Positions 58,687 to 64,000 of a stretch of 64,000 bases of DNA are shown here, one piece after another. The position numbers and the translations under genes are program-made. Origin of the DNA: Streptomyces sp. CB09001 (lineage in GTDB: Bacteria; Actinomycetota; Actinomycetes; Streptomycetales; Streptomycetaceae); the NCBI RefSeq assembly GCF_003369795.1, contig NZ_CP026730.1, forward strand, positions 930,001-994,000. Direction: 5' to 3'. Under the pieces are notes generated by a model. The model was given only the letters and a program-made list of their open reading frames with translations. It was not told the origin of the DNA and ran no database searches. Positions within the stretch are counted from its first letter, which is position 1. Every line of letters begins with the position of its first letter.

Positions 58687-59865
58687 TCAGCCGTTGACGA
58701 AGTCCTCGCGGGCCAGCACACCCGTGTCCGGATTGTCGGTGAAGACGCCGTCGATGCCGGTGGCGAAGTACGTCCGGAAGGCGCCGAAGACGTCGCCGTA
58801 GGCGTCGGGGTCACCGCCCTCGCGGAACTCCGCGGGCAGGAAGGGGTTCTCGTTGCGCATCGTGTAGGGGTGCAGGATCAGGCCCGCGCGGTGCGCGTCG
58901 CGGACGAGCGTCGTCGGCTCGGTGAGGCGGCCGGCGGAGTCCTTCGGGATGATCAGGTCCAGCGTCGGGCCGATGCCCTGGGCGTAGGAGGCGATCTCCT
59001 TCAGGCCCTTGGGGGTGACGAGGTCGGCGGTGGTGCGCGGGTCTCCGGTCTCGACGAAGTCCCAGGGGCGGCTGTTCGCGCCGGACAGGAGGACGGCGAG
59101 GGGGTTGCGGACGAGCTTGTTCATCCGCTGGATGCTGGTGGGCTCGAAGGACTGGATGATGACGGGCGAGTTCTTCCGGTCCTTGCCGTACTTGTGCAGC
59201 AGCCGTGCCAGGCGTTCCTCCGTGCCGAGGCCCAGCTTGCGGAAGTAGGTGGGGTGCTTGAGTTCGGGGTAGATCCAGACCTGCTTGCCGCGCCTGCGGG
59301 TCTGCTCGTTCTGCCAGCGCAGCACCTCCTCGAAGGTGGGGATCTCCCAGCGGCCGTCGTAGAGGGTGTTGTGCGGGCGGTTGGCCGGGATGCGTTCGGT
59401 GGCGCGGAGGGTCTTGAGTTCGGCGAGCGTGAAGTCCTCGGTGAACCAGCCGGTGGTGGAGACCCCGTCGAGCAGTTTGGTGCGCTTGCGGTCGGCGAAC
59501 TCCGGGTGGTCGGCGACGTCCGTGGTGCCGCCGATCTCCGGTTCGTGCCGGCAGACGAGGTGGCCGTCCTTCGTGGGGACCAGGTCGCCGGCCTCGACGA
59601 TGTCGGCGCCGAGGTCGAGGGCCAGCTCGTAGGAGCCGAAGGTGTGCTCGGGGCGGTAGCCGCTGGCGCCGCGGTGGCCGATGACGGTCGGGACGGGCAG
59701 GCTCCCCACCCCGCCGCCGTGTCCGCCGCCGTGCCGGGTGCCCGCGGCTCTCGCCGCGCCGGGCGCGCCCAGTACGGCCCCGCCCGCGCCGAGCACCGCC
59801 GCGCCGAGGAGCGCCCGCCGTCCGGTGCCGCCGCCCGCCCGCTCGTCCGACTCCTGCGTTCCCAT
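58687..59865 (-). CDS. Tat-exported glycerophosphodiester phosphodiesterase
   Basis: This 392-residue secreted enzyme splits glycerophosphodiesters into glycerol-3-phosphate and an alcohol. The Tat-type signal has GRRALLGAAVLGAGG. The catalytic residues are seen: His64 and Arg65 in IGHRGASG, Glu73 in RPEHT, Glu91 and Asp94 in IVEAGDLVPTKDG, and His107 in RHEPE. The start ATG at 59865 has AGGAGGG upstream. It is of the GlpQ type rather than the intracellular UgpQ type. Confidence 0.93.
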   Translation of the reverse strand: MGTQESDERAGGGTGRRALLGAAVLGAGGAVLGAPGAARAAGTRHGGGHGGGVGSLPVPTVIGHRGASGYRPEHTFGSYELALDLGADIVEAGDLVPTKDGHLVCRHEPEIGGTTDVADHPEFADRKRTKLLDGVSTTGWFTEDFTLAELKTLRATERIPANRPHNTLYDGRWEIPTFEEVLRWQNEQTRRRGKQVWIYPELKHPTYFRKLGLGTEERLARLLHKYGKDRKNSPVIIQSFEPTSIQRMNKLVRNPLAVLLSGANSRPWDFVETGDPRTTADLVTPKGLKEIASYAQGIGPTLDLIIPKDSAGRLTEPTTLVRDAHRAGLILHPYTMRNENPFLPAEFREGGDPDAYGDVFGAFRTYFATGIDGVFTDNPDTGVLAREDFVNG

Positions 59866-60237
59866 GGGGCCCTCCTGCCGTTGACCGTCCCGTGCGGGCC
59901 GATCGTAGGGGCGCGTACATGACGAGCGGGAGACCGCGGGCCGAACACGCGGGTGCCGCGGGATGTCGTGTGGGGCGGACGGCTGACGTGGCGTCGGCTT
60001 GGCGGCGGCACCTCGGGGTAGGCGAAGGACGTGGGCCCGGTGGCGTCGCCCGGGCGGCGCGCCTCACGCGGCCCGCGTGCCGTGTGTGCTTCGATCCGGG
60101 CCGTGTCGGTGAACACGCCTCGATACGCGTCAATGCCGCGCCAGACCCGGGTGACCCGAGGTGCGTGATCCCCCGGGCCGCGAGTAATGTCCTCACCTGC
60201 ACAGACTCATACCGCATCCCCGACACCGGAGGACCCG
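59866..60237. other. Divergent intergenic region between the phosphodiesterase and the acyltransferase
   Basis: This 372-base gap holds the two promoters. No -35/-10 pair was clear. An ATG at 60187 in frame with the acyltransferase is not used, in my view, because no ribosome-binding site precedes it. Confidence 0.5.
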
Positions 60238-60909
60238 TTGTCCCGCTTCGTGTTCATCAAGGCAGTGCTCGGTCCGATCATGCGCCTGATGTTCCGCACA
60301 CGGGTGGAGGGTGTGGAGAACATCCCGGGCGACGGTCCGGTGATCCTGGCCGGCAACCACCTCACCTTCATCGATTCGGTGATCATGCCCCTGACCTGCG
60401 ACCGGCAGGTCTTCTTCATCGGCAAGGACGAGTACGTCACCGGCAAGGGCCTCAAGGGCCGGCTGATGGCGTGGTTCTTCACCGGGGTCGGCATGGTCCC
60501 GGTCGACCGGGACGGCGGCCGGGGCGGGGTGGCGGCGCTGATGACCGGTCGCCGCATCCTGGAGGAGGGCCACGTCTTCGGCATCTACCCGGAGGGCACC
60601 CGCTCCCCCGACGGCCGCCTCTACCGCGGCCGCACCGGTATCGCCCGGCTCACCCTGATGACGGGCGCCCCGGTCGTCCCGTTCGCCGTCATCGGCACCG
60701 ACAAGCTCCAGCCGGGCGGCGCCGGTCTGCCGCGGCCGGGCAAGGTCACGGTCCGCTTCGGCGAGGCGATGGAGTTCTCCCGCTACGAGGGCATGGACCG
60801 CGACCGCTACGTCCTGCGGGCGGTGACCGACTCGGTGATGACGGAGGTCATGCGGCTGTCGGGCCAGGAGTACGTGGACATGTACGCGAGCAAGGCGAAG
60901 GCGGCGTAG
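60238..60909 (+). CDS. PlsC-like 1-acylglycerol-3-phosphate acyltransferase
   Basis: This 223-residue protein acylates a lysophospholipid or related molecule. The HX4D catalytic motif is NHLTFID (His41, Asp46). The PEGTRS motif is in IYPEGTRSPDGRLYRG. The membrane-associated N-terminus is hydrophobic. I chose the TTG at 60238 since GGAGG lies five bases upstream. An ATG at 60187 would add 17 residues without a ribosome-binding site. It is convergent with the MFS gene. Confidence 0.9.
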   Translation: MSRFVFIKAVLGPIMRLMFRTRVEGVENIPGDGPVILAGNHLTFIDSVIMPLTCDRQVFFIGKDEYVTGKGLKGRLMAWFFTGVGMVPVDRDGGRGGVAALMTGRRILEEGHVFGIYPEGTRSPDGRLYRGRTGIARLTLMTGAPVVPFAVIGTDKLQPGGAGLPRPGKVTVRFGEAMEFSRYEGMDRDRYVLRAVTDSVMTEVMRLSGQEYVDMYASKAKAA

Positions 60910-60923
60910 TTCCGCACACGGCA

Positions 60924-60966
60924 GGCGACACGGCGGGCCGCTCGGTGAGCGGCCCGCCGTGTCGCC
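60924..60966. terminator. 19-bp perfect hairpin between convergent genes
   Basis: A perfect stem of 19 bp with a CGGTG loop starts 15 bases after the PlsC stop and ends 35 bases before the MFS stop. It can serve both transcripts as a bidirectional terminator. Confidence 0.85.
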
Positions 60967-61001
60967 TTCGCGCGCCTGCGGCCATTGGGTACGCCGTACG
61001 G

Positions 61002-62534
61002 CTAGAAGTGCTCCGCTCCGTCCTCCAGGCGCAGGCCCCGCAGCAGGTACCAGGACGCCGCGGCGGCGGCCAGGAGTACGGTGGCGCCGACGCCCGCCGC
61101 GAGGGTCAGGCCGTCGACGAAGGCCTGCCGGGCGGAGTCGAGGAGCGCCTCCCCGGCGGGGCCGGGGAGTCCGGCGGCGGCCTCCACCGCGCCGCCCAGT
61201 GACTCGTGGGCGGCGGCCGGGGTGCCCGCGGGCCCGGTGAAGTCCCGGTACACACCGGTCACGATGGAGCCGAGCACCGCGATGCCCAGCGCGGCGCCGA
61301 GTTCGTACGCCGTCTCGGAGACCGCGGAGGCGGCACCCGCCTGCTCCCCGGGCACGCTGGAGAGGATCACGTCGGCGGTGACGGTGAAGGCGAAGCCCGC
61401 GCCGAGGCCGACGACCAGCAGGGCCGCGCCGAGCAGCGGATAGCCGGTGTGCTGTCCGACGACGGTGAGCGCGGCGAGCGCGAGACCGACGGCGGCGAGT
61501 CCGCCGGAGACGACGGCACGGACCGAGAAGCGCCGGGCCGCCCGGCCCGCGATCAGACCGGCCACCACCGCGCCGACGGCGGCGGGCAGTTCGGCCAGGC
61601 CCGCCTCGAAGGGCCGCCTGCCCTGGACGAGTTGCAGGTACTGGGAGAGGAAGAACACCAGTCCCGACAGGCCCAGGATGGTCAGCAGGTCGGCCAGGAC
61701 CGCCCCGCTGAAGCCGCGGTTGCGGAACAGCCGCATGTCGAGCAGCGGGACCGGCATCGTCAGCTGGCGGCGGACGAAGCCGTGGAGCGCGGCGGCGCCC
61801 AGCAGGCCCGCGCCGAGCGTGGCCCAGGCGAACCCGTGGGCGGCGGTCTCCTTGACGGCGTACACGACACCGACCATGCCGACCAGGGACAGGGCGACGC
61901 TGGCCAGGTCCCAGGGGCCCGGGTTCGGGTTGCGGGACTCGGGCAGCAGTTTCACACCGACGACGACCAGGACGGCCATCACGGGCAGGTTGATCAGGAA
62001 GACGGAGCCCCACCAGAAGTGCTCCAGCAGGAACCCGCCGACGACAGGGCCGACCGCCGCACCGGCGGAGGCGGCCGCGCCCCAGATGCCGACGGCGAGG
62101 CTGCGTTCGCGCGGGTCGTGGAAGAGGTTGCGGATCAGGGCGAGGGTGGCGGGCATCAGGGTGGCGCCCGCGACGCCGAGCAGGGCCCGGGCGAGGATCA
62201 TGACCTCGGGGGTGTGCGCGTAGGCGTTGAGGACGGATATCGCGCCGAACGCGGTGGCGCCGACGAGCAGGATCCGCTTGCGTCCGATGCGGTCGCCGAG
62301 GCTGCCCATGGAGACGAGCAGGCCGGCGATGACGAAGGAGTAGACGTCGCCGATCCAGAGCAGCTGGGTGCCGGAGGGCGCGAGGTCCTCGCTGATGTAG
62401 GGGGTCGCGAGACCGAGGACGGTCGCGTCGACGGCCACCAGCAGCACGGCCAGTACCAGGACGGACAGCGCCAGCCAGCGGCCGGGGCGCTTCACCGCCC
62501 CGGCCGGGTGGGCCGGCTGCAGGGTGCGGGTCAT
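61002..62534 (-). CDS. MFS drug exporter (DHA2, 14 spans)
   Basis: This 510-residue protein has about 14 spans, the DHA2 layout. After LAVLLVAVDATVLGLATPYI, the motif LGDRIGRKRILLVG (motif A) and GVAGATLMPATLALI (motif C-like) are clear. The start is an ATG at 62534 that overlaps the TetR stop as ATGA, so the two are one transcript. The substrate is not known; the TetR partner probably senses it. Confidence 0.92.
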   Translation of the reverse strand: MTRTLQPAHPAGAVKRPGRWLALSVLVLAVLLVAVDATVLGLATPYISEDLAPSGTQLLWIGDVYSFVIAGLLVSMGSLGDRIGRKRILLVGATAFGAISVLNAYAHTPEVMILARALLGVAGATLMPATLALIRNLFHDPRERSLAVGIWGAAASAGAAVGPVVGGFLLEHFWWGSVFLINLPVMAVLVVVGVKLLPESRNPNPGPWDLASVALSLVGMVGVVYAVKETAAHGFAWATLGAGLLGAAALHGFVRRQLTMPVPLLDMRLFRNRGFSGAVLADLLTILGLSGLVFFLSQYLQLVQGRRPFEAGLAELPAAVGAVVAGLIAGRAARRFSVRAVVSGGLAAVGLALAALTVVGQHTGYPLLGAALLVVGLGAGFAFTVTADVILSSVPGEQAGAASAVSETAYELGAALGIAVLGSIVTGVYRDFTGPAGTPAAAHESLGGAVEAAAGLPGPAGEALLDSARQAFVDGLTLAAGVGATVLLAAAAASWYLLRGLRLEDGAEHF

Positions 62535-63082
62535 GGTTCCTCTCTCCGGAGTGCGCCGCCGAGCAGCAGCTCGACGATCATGTGGGTGAAGTCGTTGCGG
62601 GCCACGCGGCCCTCGGCCACCGCCCAGGCGCCCGAGGCCAGCAGGCCGTACAGCGCTTCGGTGAGCCAGGCGGGCGTGAGGTCGATGCGGAACTCGCCAC
62701 TCTCCTGGCCCCTGCGGAACAGCTCGGTGAGCCCGGCGTCGATGCGGGCCCAGCCCTCGTTCTGCTCCTCGCCCTCGAACAGCTGGTTCTCGGTGTAGAG
62801 GAAGGCGAGCAGACCGGCGGAGCGTTCCATCTCGCGGACCAGCCGGCGCACCGCGTCGGCCGCCGGGCCCTCGTCGGTACGGGCCGCCGCGAGGGCGGCC
62901 TCGCACTCGGCGATGCCGAGCGACTCCAGCGCGCGGACGAGGGCGTCGCGCCCGGCGAAGTGCCGGTGCAGCGTGGCCCGGCTGAGGCCGGCGGCCCTGG
63001 CGACCTCGTCCATGGTCGCGGTGGATTTCCTGGTCAGCAGGGCCGCGGCGCTGCGCAGTACCTGTTCACGATCGACGGCCAT
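62531..63082 (-). CDS. TetR family repressor of the exporter
   Basis: This 183-residue regulator starts at an ATG at 63082. The N-terminal helix-turn-helix is in DEVARAAGLSRATLHRHFAG (about 25-44). The C-terminal part is a ligand-binding helical bundle. It overlaps the MFS gene by four bases. A perfect inverted repeat lies 19 bases upstream, the likely operator for autoregulation. Confidence 0.93.
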   Translation of the reverse strand: MAVDREQVLRSAAALLTRKSTATMDEVARAAGLSRATLHRHFAGRDALVRALESLGIAECEAALAAARTDEGPAADAVRRLVREMERSAGLLAFLYTENQLFEGEEQNEGWARIDAGLTELFRRGQESGEFRIDLTPAWLTEALYGLLASGAWAVAEGRVARNDFTHMIVELLLGGALRREEP

Positions 63083-63100
63083 GAGGCAACGATAACCCAC

Positions 63101-63120
63101 ATGAGACATTCGTGTCTCAT
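63101..63120. promoter_or_regulatory. TetR operator upstream of the tetR-MFS operon
   Basis: ATGAGACA and its complement TGTCTCAT flank a TTCG centre, a perfect 8-bp inverted repeat of 20 bases. It lies just upstream of the tetR start. A related GTGACTCAC stretch follows. This position fits self-repression by the neighbouring TetR. Confidence 0.7.
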
Positions 63121-63175
63121 CTTGGGCATGCGTGACTCACCTCTCGGACGGTCACGGAATCTGCGGGCCGGTGTC

Positions 63176-64000
63176 TCAGTGCCAGGGCAGCCGGCCGCGG
63201 CGCTCCCAGTAGGCGTGCGTGTCCTCGGTGAGGGCGCCGAGGCGGGCCACCTGGTCGTCGTCGAGGTCGACCGCGGCGGCGTGCAGGTTGGAGCCGAGCT
63301 GGTTGACCGTCGCCGCGCCGGACAGCACGACACCGGCCCAGGGCTGCCGCAGGACCAGGGCGAGGGCGACCGCGTCGCAGCCCAGGGCCGTCTCCTCGGC
63401 GACCGCCTTGAGGACGTCGGGGGCATGCGGCTCCGCGAGGCGGCCGTTGGCCATGCCCTCCTTGACGATCACGGTGAGCCCGGCCTCGTGCGCCTCGGCC
63501 AGCGCGGGTCCGGCGGAGGTCTCCAGCGCGTTGTACGTCGACTGGACGGTGCGGAAGAGGGGCTCGCCGTCGACGGTCACGGCGAGCGCGGCGCGGATGG
63601 CGTCGGCCTGGGCGGGGCCGCTGGTGGAGAAGCCGACGGTGCTGCCCTGCGCGGCGGCCTCGGCCAGCCTGGCGTGCAGTTCCTTGTCGGTGAGGGCCGG
63701 GCTGTCCGGGGTGAGCGAGTGGATCTGGTACAGGTCGAGCCGGTCGCCGAGCAGGGCGTCGGTCTCGGCGCGCTGACGGTCGTAGGTGGCGACGCCGTGG
63801 TCCTTGACCTCGTGCTTCTCGGCCTCGGTGGACCAGTCGGCCGTGTAGGTGTAGCCCCACTTGCTGCCGACCACCACGTCGTCGACGTCGGGGCGGTCCC
63901 GGAGCCAGCCGGCCAGGAACTCCTCCGAACGGCCGTAGGAGCGGGCCGCGTCGAAGTAGCGGACGCCCTGCGCGTAGGCGGCGTCCAGGAGGTCGTGGGT
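63176..64000 (-). CDS. Aldo/keto reductase, N-terminus cut by window edge
   Basis: 274 codons lie in the window. The catalytic set is visible: GVRYFDAARSYGRSEEF with the Asp/Tyr, and the Lys in VVVGSKWGYTY. The NADPH-binding loop and later residues (LVLRQPWAGVVLSGAATVNQ) fit the family. The gene enters from beyond position 64000 and ends 94 bases from the tetR start. Substrate unknown. Confidence 0.88.
   Translation of the reverse strand, partial: THDLLDAAYAQGVRYFDAARSYGRSEEFLAGWLRDRPDVDDVVVGSKWGYTYTADWSTEAEKHEVKDHGVATYDRQRAETDALLGDRLDLYQIHSLTPDSPALTDKELHARLAEAAAQGSTVGFSTSGPAQADAIRAALAVTVDGEPLFRTVQSTYNALETSAGPALAEAHEAGLTVIVKEGMANGRLAEPHAPDVLKAVAEETALGCDAVALALVLRQPWAGVVLSGAATVNQLGSNLHAAAVDLDDDQVARLGALTEDTHAYWERRGRLPWH

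Noticed and set aside
60187-60237. ATG at 60187 as start of the PlsC-like gene
   Set aside because: No ribosome-binding site precedes it, while the TTG at 60238 has GGAGG five bases upstream and gives the usual family length.

Overview
The window is chromosomal DNA of a Streptomyces, close to S. coelicolor. The reasons are very high GC with G/C third positions, many GTG and TTG starts, an ssgB gene (confined to sporulating actinomycetes), actinobacterial phosphatidylinositol-mannoside genes, and a gene order that matches, from memory, the SCO1513 to about SCO1569 region of S. coelicolor (relA ... ssgB ... cobL ... metNIQ). It is mostly conserved core chromosome. I see no integrase, transposase, prophage or CRISPR array. 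One edge gene is cut on each side: relA on the left and an aldo/keto reductase on the right.

Positions 1-15700 are almost all minus-strand and hold a long core block. In transcription order it reads pgsA-like, acyltransferase, pimA-like, a small membrane protein, pdxS, pdxT, yebC, ruvC, ruvA, ruvB, yajC, secD, secF, apt, relA. The mycobacterial chromosome has the same order, so this is an old actinobacterial arrangement. It joins phosphatidylinositol mannoside synthesis, PLP synthesis, Holliday-junction resolution, Sec export and the stringent response. Several pairs are coupled by 4-base start/stop overlaps. Positions 15900-20000 hold two plus-strand genes, an EF-G paralogue with degenerate GTPase motifs and a 551-residue membrane protein. 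These separate the PIM genes from the HIT-thrS pair that adjoins them in mycobacteria. Positions 22800-25560 hold a little-studied group: a 430-residue protein, a DUF4365 nuclease-like protein and a divergent DnaQ-type exonuclease.

Between two identical tRNA-Val(CAC) genes (25688 and 33361) lies a sugar-uptake and polysaccharide-degradation operon: binding protein, two permeases, a YesL-like protein and a large Tat-exported rhamnogalacturonan-lyase-like protein. It has a readable promoter with a LacI-type operator at the start site. A development and small-protein region follows (33500-37100: PGPGW protein, ssgB, CGNR regulator, a 59-residue membrane peptide, a DsbA-like protein). Next are a double GNAT protein, folate genes pabB/pabC and a five-gene tRNA cluster (Gly, Cys, three Val-GAC).

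The last third has a Ser/Thr kinase, then siroheme/cobalamin genes: cysG, a BluB-CobT fusion with a 650-residue low-complexity N-terminus, and cobL. A methionine importer (metNIQ), a HAD phosphatase, two small membrane proteins, an ECF-like sigma factor, a glycerophosphodiester phosphodiesterase, a PlsC acyltransferase and a TetR-controlled MFS exporter follow. A recurring feature is short in-frame or gene-end tandem repeats (secD, 12.4-12.8 kb, 22.8 kb, 35.9 kb, 38.0 kb, 46.6 kb, 48.95 kb). These are the least explained structures here, together with the DUF4365 cluster and the EF-G paralogue.
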